Below are positions 8,982-15,618 of a stretch of DNA of 64,000 nt, one piece after another. The notes under the pieces are model-generated. The model worked only from the letters and a program-made list of their open reading frames with translations. It did no database searches and was not told the DNA's origin. Origin of the DNA: Burkholderiales bacterium (lineage in GTDB: Bacteria > Pseudomonadota > Gammaproteobacteria > Burkholderiales > SHXO01). The position numbers were made by a program, and so were the translations under genes. The stretch covers positions 365,432-429,431 of the forward strand of contig JADZGB010000002.1 in assembly GCA_020854105.1 (NCBI GenBank), in the 5' to 3' direction. Every line of letters begins with the position of its first letter. Positions within the stretch are counted from its first letter, which is position 1.

Positions 8982-9896
8982 CTACAGCTCGATCTCCATA
9001 CCGTCGAACGCGACCTCGATGCCTGCCGCGCGCAGCTGCGCGCGTTCGGCCGAGTCCTCGTCGAGGATCGGATTGGTGTTGTTGATGTGGATGAGTACCT
9101 TGTGCTTCGCGCGCAGCGGCTCGAGCACGTCGATCATGCCGCCGGGCCCCGACTGCGGAAGATGGCCGATCTCCCGCGCGCGCTTCTTCGACACGCCCAG
9201 ACGGATCATCTCGTCGTCCGTCCAGAACGTGCCGTCGACCATCACCGCGTCGGCCGACTTCAGCAACGGCTCGAGATGCGGTTCGATCTCGCCCAGGCCG
9301 GGCGCGTAGAAAAGGCTTCTGCCGCTTCGCCTGTCGACGATGCGCAGGCCCACGTTGTCGCCTTCGTGCGGGTTGTCGCGATGCGGTGAATACGGCGGCG
9401 CCTTGCTCTTGAGCGCGACGCTCTCGAACTGCAGGTGCTCGATGCCGTCGATGGAGAAGCTGCTGCCTGCCTCGATCGGAAGGCGGTGCCGGTTCACGCC
9501 CGCGTAATGGCCGAGAATGCCGAACAGAGGGTTTCCGGTGGTCAGATCCTCGTGGACCATGTCGGTGCACCAGATCTCCAGCGGCTTGCCCTCGCGCAGC
9601 ATGAGCAAGCCGGTGGTGTGGTCGATCTGACCGTCCACGAGCACGATCGCCCGAATGCCGGTGTCGCGAATCGAGCGGCCGGGTTGCAGCGGCGCGAACG
9701 ACTTGATCTGCGCGAGAACGTCCGGCGAGGCGTTGAACAGAACCCAGTTGATGCCGTCCGACGACAGGCAGATCGACGATTGTGTGCGCGGTTGGGCGCG
9801 CATGGTGCCCTTGCGCACTCCATCACAGTTGCGGCAGTTGCAGTTCCACTGCGGGAATCCCCCGCCCGCTGCCGCGCCCAGAACCCTTATTCGCAT
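8982..9896 (-). CDS. pqqB: PqqB, MBL-fold hydroxylase of PQQ biosynthesis
   Basis: A 304-residue metallo-beta-lactamase-fold protein, implicated in hydroxylating the tyrosine-derived part of the PQQ precursor. The start [21 protein letters not shown] is the family signature. [21 protein letters not shown] and [12 protein letters not shown] are further conserved blocks. The usual HxHxDH metal motif is replaced by DGQIDHTTG, as is normal in PqqB. It follows pqqA after a terminator-like hairpin. Confidence 0.96.
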   Translation of the reverse strand: MRIRVLGAAAGGGFPQWNCNCRNCDGVRKGTMRAQPRTQSSICLSSDGINWVLFNASPDVLAQIKSFAPLQPGRSIRDTGIRAIVLVDGQIDHTTGLLMLREGKPLEIWCTDMVHEDLTTGNPLFGILGHYAGVNRHRLPIEAGSSFSIDGIEHLQFESVALKSKAPPYSPHRDNPHEGDNVGLRIVDRRSGRSLFYAPGLGEIEPHLEPLLKSADAVMVDGTFWTDDEMIRLGVSKKRAREIGHLPQSGPGGMIDVLEPLRAKHKVLIHINNTNPILDEDSAERAQLRAAGIEVAFDGMEIEL

Positions 9897-9924
9897 TTCG
9901 TTCCCCGAGAACGCTCCAAAAACA

Positions 9925-9944
9925 AAAGCCCCTTGCGGGGCTTT
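9925..9944 (-). terminator. intercistronic terminator/attenuator between pqqA and pqqB
   Basis: Read on the minus strand, an 8-bp perfect stem (AAAGCCCC with GGGGCTTT, 4-base loop) is followed by TTTTGTTTTT. It lies between pqqA and pqqB, so most transcripts should stop after pqqA, giving far more precursor peptide than enzyme. This arrangement is known from other pqq operons. Confidence 0.85.
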
Positions 9945-9962
9945 CGTTCAACCGCGAGGGTA

Positions 9963-10034
9963 TCAGCGGTTGTAGATGTACATCGTGACTTCGAAACCGA
10001 AGCGCATCTCGGTAAATTCAGGCTTGGTCCACAT
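9963..10034 (-). CDS. pqqA: PQQ precursor peptide PqqA (operon copy)
   Basis: A 23-residue ribosomal precursor of PQQ, too short for most gene finders. The peptide starts [13 protein letters not shown] and contains the essential [10 protein letters not shown] end, with Glu15 and Tyr19 as the residues that become PQQ (E-x3-Y spacing). GGAGAAG a few bases before the ATG is a strong ribosome site. It heads the minus-strand pqqABCDE operon. A second, nearly identical copy is at 15423-15494; the two differ at residue 3 (Thr here, Ser there). Confidence 0.96.
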   Translation of the reverse strand: MWTKPEFTEMRFGFEVTMYIYNR

Positions 10035-10205
10035 AGTCTTCTCCAGTATTAAGGGTTATCATTCGAGCTTTCCGCCTCGGATCGTGGCGCGATCGAAGCG
10101 GAGAACCCTGCCTGCCCAGGGCCAGAAGCCTCCTGCGGCCGAAGAGTTCAATCGTATTGTCTGGGAGCGCATTGCGCGGTCCCACAAAAAAATCAGCAAT
10201 TGCTG

Positions 10206-10222
10206 CTCATGAATATCATGAG
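10206..10222. promoter_or_regulatory. palindromic candidate operator between pqqA and tonB
   Basis: A perfect 7-bp inverted repeat, CTCATGA-ATA-TCATGAG, in the roughly 250-base region between the divergent pqqA (minus) and tonB (plus). A separate 12-bp palindrome, CAGCAATTGCTG (10194-10205), abuts it. The same repeat, with a different 3-base spacer, occurs at 15307-15323 before the second pqqA. Symmetry and size fit a dimeric response regulator such as the NarL-type protein encoded at 14637-15281. The pairing of regulator and site is inference. Confidence 0.65.
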
Positions 10223-10284
10223 ATTGCCGCGCGCTGGGCGTGTTGCGCTTTACTCGCGTTGGCCGCGTCTTCTACCCTCGCGAC

Positions 10285-11859
10285 ATGTCAAGCACGACCG
10301 CGGCTGATCCGCTGGATCTCGATCAGGAGTGGTACCGCGACCGTCCCGCGGTCTGGGCGCTCGCGATCTCGCTCGTGCTGCATGTCACGGTCGTGGCCTT
10401 GCTCCCCACGTTGAGTGCGCCGCGTCCGGAGGAGAAGATCCTCACTGTCGAGCTGGCCAAGCCCGAGCCGGTGAAGCCGCCTCCCGAGCCCAAGCCCGAG
10501 CCGAAGAAGGAGCGCAAGGCGCCGGCGGCGAAGAAGACGGTGCAGCAGAAGCCCATCGCGCCGAAGCGGCTCGAGCGCACGCCGCCGACTCGGCGTGTGG
10601 AGCCGCAGCAGCCGGTGCCGCCGAGGTCGATACCTACTCCGGAGCCTCGCGTTGAGCCGCAGGTGGTGCAGCCGCAGCAGCCCCTGCCGCCGGTGGCGCG
10701 CAGCGAGCCACGCCCCGAAGCGCGGCCGGTGCAACCGCTGCCGCAGACGCCGCAGCCACGCGTCGAGCCGCAGCCGATGCGCAATGAGCCGCGGCCGGAA
10801 CCCCAGGTCGCGCAGCCGCGTCCCGTTGCACCGCAGCCGCGGCCCGACACGCCGCCGACAGCCCGTGCGAGGCCGGTGGCGCCAGCCCCGGTGACACGCG
10901 CAGAACCCTCGCAGACGCCGCCACCGCCCGTGATCCGCACCGAGCCCCGGCGCGAGATCGTGGCTGCCCCGCCCGTGGCGCGGCCCGAGGTCCTGCCCGT
11001 GCCGCGCGCCGATGTGCAGCCGACAATCACGGTGCCGCCGCGTGCGGACGTCCCCCAGGAGCAACCGCGCGTCGCACCTGTCCCGGAGGCGCGTCCGCAG
11101 GTGGTGCAGCAGGCGCCCGTGCCGCGGCCCGAGTTGCGCAGCGAGCCCGCGCGGCCGCAGCCGCGGGTGGAACAGCCCCGCCCGCAGATGGCACAGCAGG
11201 CACCGCGCGTCGAGTCTGTCCCGCAGGCGCGTGCGCAGGTGGTGCAGCAGGCTCCCGCGCCGCGCCCGGAACTGCACAGCGAACCGGCACGGTCTCAGCC
11301 GCGCGTGGAGCAGCCCCGCCCGCAGGTGGTGCAGCAGGCGCCGCGCGCCGAACCGAACGTGCAGCCGCGCGCACCCGAGCCCGTGGCGCAGCCCGTTCCG
11401 CGTCCCACCACCACCGTACAGTCGCCGCGCGAGACGCCTCCCACGCCATCGGCACCCGTGGCACCGGTCGCGCCGGCACCGCCCGCGGGCACGGCAGCCG
11501 CGCCGGTGCCGCCGCCGGCTGCGCGGCCAGCGGCAGAGCAGACAGACAGCGGCGTGCTCGATCGCTTCGCCCTGGAAATCCAGTCGCGCGTGGGCAAACT
11601 CGTCAAGGAGCGTGGCGAGCGTGCCTATCCCCGGCTCGCACGGGAGCGCAGGTGGGAGGGTACGACGCAGGTGGCTGTCGAATTCGGCTCGGACGGCAAG
11701 CTCAAGCGCGTGTCGGTAGCCGAGAGCAGCGGCCATGCGATTCTCGACCAGAGGGCGATCGAGATGGTCAGGGAAGTCCTGCCCAACGTCCCGCGCGAGT
11801 TGCGCAACAAGACCTTCACGGTGAAGCTTCCGATTCTCTTCAAGCTCAAGGAATCCTGA
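10285..11859 (+). CDS. tonB: energy transducer TonB with very long Pro-rich linker
   Basis: Couples the inner-membrane proton gradient to TonB-dependent receptors. The 524-residue product is about twice the usual TonB length. Order: a single N-terminal membrane segment (VWALAISLVLHVTVVALLP), a Pro/Glu/Arg/Gln-rich periplasmic linker of some 370 residues, and a C-terminal TonB domain (DRFALEIQSRVGKLV ... KRVSVAESSGHAILDQRAIEMV ... FTVKLPILFKL). The linker contains a 46-residue tandem duplication (11089-11226 and 11227-11364). ATG 10285 is preferred to an upstream GTG at 10240; neither has a good ribosome site. No exbB/exbD lies alongside. Divergence from pqqA and proximity to a PqqU-like receptor suggest a role in PQQ uptake. 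Confidence 0.88.
   Translation: MSSTTAADPLDLDQEWYRDRPAVWALAISLVLHVTVVALLPTLSAPRPEEKILTVELAKPEPVKPPPEPKPEPKKERKAPAAKKTVQQKPIAPKRLERTPPTRRVEPQQPVPPRSIPTPEPRVEPQVVQPQQPLPPVARSEPRPEARPVQPLPQTPQPRVEPQPMRNEPRPEPQVAQPRPVAPQPRPDTPPTARARPVAPAPVTRAEPSQTPPPPVIRTEPRREIVAAPPVARPEVLPVPRADVQPTITVPPRADVPQEQPRVAPVPEARPQVVQQAPVPRPELRSEPARPQPRVEQPRPQMAQQAPRVESVPQARAQVVQQAPAPRPELHSEPARSQPRVEQPRPQVVQQAPRAEPNVQPRAPEPVAQPVPRPTTTVQSPRETPPTPSAPVAPVAPAPPAGTAAAPVPPPAARPAAEQTDSGVLDRFALEIQSRVGKLVKERGERAYPRLARERRWEGTTQVAVEFGSDGKLKRVSVAESSGHAILDQRAIEMVREVLPNVPRELRNKTFTVKLPILFKLKES
11089..11364 (+). repeat. 138-bp tandem duplication inside tonB linker
   Basis: Two consecutive 138-base units (11089-11226, 11227-11364), each encoding 46 residues and starting AR(P/A)QVVQQAP, run through PELRSEPAR or PELHSEPAR to VEQPRPQ. 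They differ at about a dozen residues, so the duplication is not recent. It lengthens the periplasmic linker without changing the frame. Confidence 0.8.
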
Positions 11860-11892
11860 GCGTCCGCCGGTACCGCGGGCGCAACGTGCGCG

Positions 11893-12900
11893 ATGTCCGG
11901 CCCGCTGACCCTCTATCCGCCTCTCGAGCCCGCCGACGTGCTGCAGCTTCCCGTGGAGCACGGGCACGCGCTGCACGTGGAGGTGTGCGGCGCCGTGCAC
12001 GGTGAACCGGTACTGTTCCTGCACGGCGGTCCGGGCAGCAGTACCAATCCGAACCATCGCCGCTTCTTCGACCCTTCGTTCTATCGCATCGTGCTGTTCG
12101 ACCAGCGCGGCTGCGGCAGATCCACGCCCGCGGGAGAGACTGCCGACAACACCACGCAGGATCTGATCGCGGATATCGAGCGGCTGCGCCAGTTCCTCGG
12201 CGTGCAGCGCTGGGTGCTGTTCGGCGGTTCGTGGGGCGGCACGCTCGCGCTCTCCTACGCCCAACGGCATCCGGCGCGCGTGCGCGCAATGGTGCTGCGC
12301 GGAGTGTTCCTCGCATCCGCGCAGGAGGTGGCGTGGTTCGTCCACGGCTTGCGTGCATTCATGCCCGAGGCATGGCTGCGCTTCAGCGGCGGTGACGCAG
12401 GGGAGAGCGCGGCCGGGCTGCTCGCGCGCTATCACGCGCAGGTCACGGGCGCCGACGAGCGTATCGCGCAGGAAGCGGCGGCGCGCTGGAACGCATACGA
12501 GAGCGCGGTGATGTCCGTGGGCGAGACCGCTGCCCCGGCCGGCACGTTCCCGGTCGGCACGTCGCTGGCCGGCACGTCGCCGGCCGACCCCGCCGGGAAG
12601 ACGGTGGCGGCGCGCGTGCGCATCCACCTGCACTACCTCGTCAATCACTGCTTTCTGGCATCGCAGCAGCTGATGTTCGGCATGTCGCGGCTGGAAGCAG
12701 TCCCGGCTATCATCGTCCAGGGGCGTCGCGATCTGGTCTGTCCGCCCGTCACGGCGCATGCATTGCACCTCGCGTGGCCGTCCTCGACCCTGCGCATGGT
12801 CGAGGAGGCGGGGCACTCGGCGCTGCATCCGGCGATGATCGACGCGCTGGTACGCGCCACGCAGGACGTGAAGCAATGGATCGAGGGAGGTCGGGCATGA
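11893..12900 (+). CDS. pip: prolyl iminopeptidase-like alpha/beta hydrolase
   Basis: Removes N-terminal proline from peptides. The 335-residue S33-family hydrolase has the oxyanion motif HGGPGSS (44-50), DQRGCGRS (70-77) and the nucleophile elbow GGSWGG with Ser113. The C-terminal part carries the acid and histidine regions (IIVQGRRDLVCPP; EEAGHSALHP). A 15-bp tandem repeat (12535 onward) inserts a GTxxAGT-rich stretch in the cap domain that is not expected of the family. The last bases overlap the sensor kinase start (ATGA, 12897-12900), so this peptidase is co-expressed with the two-component system beside the second pqqA. Confidence 0.85.
   Translation: MSGPLTLYPPLEPADVLQLPVEHGHALHVEVCGAVHGEPVLFLHGGPGSSTNPNHRRFFDPSFYRIVLFDQRGCGRSTPAGETADNTTQDLIADIERLRQFLGVQRWVLFGGSWGGTLALSYAQRHPARVRAMVLRGVFLASAQEVAWFVHGLRAFMPEAWLRFSGGDAGESAAGLLARYHAQVTGADERIAQEAAARWNAYESAVMSVGETAAPAGTFPVGTSLAGTSPADPAGKTVAARVRIHLHYLVNHCFLASQQLMFGMSRLEAVPAIIVQGRRDLVCPPVTAHALHLAWPSSTLRMVEEAGHSALHPAMIDALVRATQDVKQWIEGGRA
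12535..12591 (+). repeat. 15-bp tandem repeat inside the iminopeptidase gene
   Basis: Three full 15-base units (12535-12549, 12550-12564, 12565-12579; consensus CCGGCCGGCACGTCG) and part of a fourth. Being a multiple of three they keep the frame, adding a Gly-Thr-Ser/Pro-Ala rich loop. Copy number could vary between strains. Confidence 0.7.
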
Positions 12901-14624
12901 GCCTGCGCATGCGCATCAACCTGATCATCACCACGCTCATCGTGCTGTTCACCCTGCTCACGGTGAACATCATCGTGAGCGACATGCGCCGGTCGATCCG
13001 CGAGGAAATGGAGGCGGGCGGCAAGATCACGATCCAGCTGCTCACCGGCGTGCTGCAGGGAACCAGCCTGGTGCAGGCCGGCCGCCATCCCAACGAGGTG
13101 CTCGTGCAGTTCCTGGAAAGCCTGGGGCGGGTGCGCGCCCACGAGATCGAGCTGTTCGGAGCGGACGGGCACGTGCTCTACCAGTCGCCGCCGTCGACCT
13201 ACAAGGTGGGCCGCGACGCGCCGCGCTGGTTCTACGACATGGTCGCCACGCGCCTGGACAGCATGACGCTGGAGACCGGAGAGGGGCGCGTGGTGGTGCG
13301 CCCGGACGACACGCGTTCGGTGCTCGATGCCTGGGACGACCTGGTGCAGCTGCTGTGGCTGCTGGCCGGCCTGCTGGTGGTGGTCAACGTGGTGGTGTTC
13401 CTGCTCGTCGGCCGCGCCCTGCGCCCGGCGCGCATGATCCTCGCGGGCATGTCGCAGATGCAGCGCGGCCACTACCACACGCGTCTGCCGCGCTTCGCCG
13501 TGCGCGACTTCGACGAGATCGGCCGGACCTTCAACGGCATGGCCGACGCACTCGAACTCAGCCACGCCGAGAACCAGCGTCTCGCGCTGGTGGTGCGGCA
13601 GTCGAGCGATGCGATCATCATCAACGATCTGCAGGGCAACATCTCGTTCTGGAATCCTGCGGCCGAGCGCCTGTTCGGCTATCCCGCACGGGAGATCGTC
13701 GGACGCAGTGCGACCCTGCTCACGCCGGCTGGCGCGCAGGCCGAGGTGGAAGCCAACCTGGCCGCGATCCGTGACAGGCGGGTGATCGAGAACCTGGAGA
13801 CGCGCCGCCTGACGCGCGCCGGCGATGACCTCGACGTGCTGCTCTCCGCTGCGCCATTGATCGACCCGGCCAGCGACGAAGTCATCGGCGGGATCGTCAC
13901 CATGCGCGACATCACCGCGCAGAAGCGCGCGCAGCAGGCCGAGGCGGACCTCGAGCAGAATCGGCGCCTCACCCGGTTGATCCAGCAGCACCTCGAGGAG
14001 GAGCGGCGCAGCATCGCCCGTGAACTGCACGACGAACTGGGCCAGTGCGTGACGGCGATCCGCACCATCGGCGCGGCCATCGCCAACCGCACGCGCGAAA
14101 CCCTGCCCGAGGTCAATGCCAGTGCGCAGACCATCGTACAGGTCGGCGGCCACATCTACGATGTCGTGCATGGAATCATCCGTCAGCTTCGTCCCAGTGC
14201 GCTGGACAATCTTGGGCTGCGCGAGGCGCTCGAGGAACTGCGCGACAGCTGGAGCGACCGCTATCCCGAGATCACGGTGCGCATGGAGCTGCAGGGCGAT
14301 CTGGACGATCTGGGCGAGACGGTGAACATCACCGTCTACCGCCTGCTTCAGGAGTGCATCACCAACGTCATCCGGCACGCCGCCGCCAACCGGGCGGATG
14401 TGCGGATCGCGCGCGAGAACGGCACGCTGGAGGTGACGGTGCGCGATAACGGAAAGGGGCTTGGCGAGCGCAACGCGGTGGACAGCGCGCGCTTCGGGCT
14501 GATGGGGCTGCGCGAGCGGGTTGAAGGCTTGAGCGGGCGCTTCTCGATCGAGAGCAGGCCGGGCGAGGGGGTGGTCGTGCGGGCGTCCATCCCGCTGCGG
14601 CCGGTGGCGGCAGTCACCGCCTGA
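12897..14624 (+). CDS. PAS-domain sensor histidine kinase (NarX/UhpB type)
   Basis: A 575-residue membrane kinase. Order: TM1 (about 7-29), a periplasmic domain of some 120 residues, TM2 (about 151-171), HAMP (about 172-225), PAS (about 230-345), a HisKA_3 dimerisation domain with the phospho-acceptor in RELHDELGQ (His378), and a HATPase domain (ECITNVIRHA ... DNGKGLG ... GLMGLRERV). This architecture pairs with NarL-type regulators, and one follows after 12 bases. The ATG at 12897 overlaps the end of the iminopeptidase gene. The signal sensed is unknown; placement between tonB, two pqqA copies and a PQQ receptor points to PQQ or its alcohol/aldehyde substrates. Confidence 0.9.
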   Translation: MSLRMRINLIITTLIVLFTLLTVNIIVSDMRRSIREEMEAGGKITIQLLTGVLQGTSLVQAGRHPNEVLVQFLESLGRVRAHEIELFGADGHVLYQSPPSTYKVGRDAPRWFYDMVATRLDSMTLETGEGRVVVRPDDTRSVLDAWDDLVQLLWLLAGLLVVVNVVVFLLVGRALRPARMILAGMSQMQRGHYHTRLPRFAVRDFDEIGRTFNGMADALELSHAENQRLALVVRQSSDAIIINDLQGNISFWNPAAERLFGYPAREIVGRSATLLTPAGAQAEVEANLAAIRDRRVIENLETRRLTRAGDDLDVLLSAAPLIDPASDEVIGGIVTMRDITAQKRAQQAEADLEQNRRLTRLIQQHLEEERRSIARELHDELGQCVTAIRTIGAAIANRTRETLPEVNASAQTIVQVGGHIYDVVHGIIRQLRPSALDNLGLREALEELRDSWSDRYPEITVRMELQGDLDDLGETVNITVYRLLQECITNVIRHAAANRADVRIARENGTLEVTVRDNGKGLGERNAVDSARFGLMGLRERVEGLSGRFSIESRPGEGVVVRASIPLRPVAAVTA

Positions 14625-14636
14625 TACGGGAACCAG

Positions 14637-15281
14637 ATGATCGACGCACCAATCAACGTGATGCTGGTGGATGACCATGCGGTGGTGCGCATGGGCTTCC
14701 GCCTTCTCCTTCAGGGTACGTCGGACATCCGGGTGGTGGCGGAGGCGAGCAGCGGAGAGGAGGCGGTGCGCGGCTTCCCGGACCTGCATCCGGATATCGT
14801 GGTGATGGACATCTCCATGCCCGGCATCGGCGGACTGGAAGCCATCGGCCGCATTCTGGCGCGCGAACCGCAGGCCAGGATCCTGGTGCTCTCGGCCCAT
14901 GAGGACGTGATGCATGCGCGGCGCGTGCTGAAGGCGGGGGCGGTGGGTTACCTGACCAAGCGCAGCGCGGCGGACGAGTTGATTCAGGCCATTCGGCAGG
15001 TGTCCCAGGGTCGAACCTACCTGGAGCCGGGTATCGCGCAACAGCTCGCGGTGCAGCAGCTGGCCGGTCAGAAGAGTCCGGTGGACATGCTCAGCGAGAA
15101 GGAATTCAAGGTTTTCCTGGCGCTCGCTAAGGGCCAGTCGGTGCAGGAGATCGCCGACATCATGTCGCTCAGCCCGCGTACCATCGGCACGCACCTGTAC
15201 AACATCAAGCAGAAGCTCGGCGCCTCGAACTCCGCGGAACTGGCGATCATCGCCATTCGCTCCGGACTGCTGGAACCATAG
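14637..15281 (+). CDS. NarL/LuxR-family response regulator
   Basis: A 214-residue regulator partnered with the upstream kinase. The receiver domain has VDDH (acidic pocket Asp12-Asp13), the phospho-acceptor in VVMDISMPG (Asp58) and the conserved Lys in YLTKRS. The C-terminal LuxR helix-turn-helix reads LSEKEFKVFLALAKG...EIADIMSLSPRTIGTHLYNIKQKLG. Regulators of this group (AgmR/ErdR and relatives) control PQQ-dependent alcohol oxidation in pseudomonads; assignment to that role here is inference. Its stop is 25 bases before a perfect inverted repeat also found between pqqA1 and tonB. Confidence 0.93.
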   Translation: MIDAPINVMLVDDHAVVRMGFRLLLQGTSDIRVVAEASSGEEAVRGFPDLHPDIVVMDISMPGIGGLEAIGRILAREPQARILVLSAHEDVMHARRVLKAGAVGYLTKRSAADELIQAIRQVSQGRTYLEPGIAQQLAVQQLAGQKSPVDMLSEKEFKVFLALAKGQSVQEIADIMSLSPRTIGTHLYNIKQKLGASNSAELAIIAIRSGLLEP

Positions 15282-15305
15282 GAGTTGCTGCGTTGCAGCA
15301 GAGGA

Positions 15306-15324
15306 CCTCATGAAAATCATGAGG
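15306..15324. promoter_or_regulatory. palindromic candidate operator upstream of second pqqA
   Basis: A perfect 8-bp inverted repeat, CCTCATGA-AAA-TCATGAGG, about 100 bases before the second pqqA start. Its core is the same CTCATGA-N3-TCATGAG seen at 10206-10222. A different short dyad, TGCTGC-GTT-GCAGCA (15286-15300), precedes it. The distance to the gene suits an activator site upstream of a promoter. A weak TTGCCG/AATAGC pair lies between but is not convincing. Confidence 0.65.
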
Positions 15325-15422
15325 CCGCAATCAGTGGAATCGCGCTGTTTGCCGGTCGGGTACACGGCAACAATAGCTTCACGAATTGTTCGCCCCATCC
15401 ACCCACGACAGGAGCAGCGACC

Positions 15423-15494
15423 ATGTGGAGCAAGCCCGAATTCACGGAAATGCGCTTCGGTTTCGAAGTCACGATGTACATCTACAACCGCTAG
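15423..15494 (+). CDS. pqqA2: second, orphan PQQ precursor peptide gene
   Basis: A 23-residue PqqA outside the pqq operon. The peptide starts [13 protein letters not shown] and ends [10 protein letters not shown], keeping Glu15 and Tyr19. It differs from the operon copy only at residue 3. At DNA level the last two thirds, from the internal ATGCGC to the stop, are identical, while the first third has five base changes. GGAGCAG supplies the ribosome site, and a strong terminator follows 20 bases after the stop, so it is a monocistronic mini-gene. Flanking genes are the response regulator and the PqqU-like receptor. Extra pqqA copies occur in some bacteria and raise precursor supply. Confidence 0.93.
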   Translation: MWSKPEFTEMRFGFEVTMYIYNR

Positions 15495-15514
15495 CCGGTT
15501 GTACACCATTGAGG

Positions 15515-15541
15515 GGCTGCCGCCAGGCAGCCTTTTTTTTT
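15515..15541 (+). terminator. intrinsic terminator after second pqqA
   Basis: GGCTGCC (15515-15521) pairs with GGCAGCC (15526-15532) around a 4-base loop and is followed by nine T residues. A classic strong rho-independent terminator. Confidence 0.95.
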
Positions 15542-15618
15542 ACCGGCCTTTTTACCAGCACGCTACTGCCCTGGCCGGAGAGCGCCATGGTCGCGCGCTC
15601 GCACGAGAGACCCGAGTC

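Noticed and set aside
10288..12876. Very long open frame (about 860 codons) on the minus strand opposite tonB and the iminopeptidase gene
   Set aside because: It is antisense to the Pro-rich tonB linker and pip; product is Arg/His/Leu low-complexity with no domain. Open only because of GC bias.
15286..15300. Terminator after the response regulator gene
   Set aside because: The TGCTGC-GTT-GCAGCA dyad has a short stem and no T run; more likely part of the control region of the second pqqA.
12645..15509. Minus-strand open frame of about 950 codons over the kinase, regulator and second pqqA
   Set aside because: Antisense to genes with clear domains; translation shows the His/Arg/Asp-rich pattern of reversed high-GC coding sequence.
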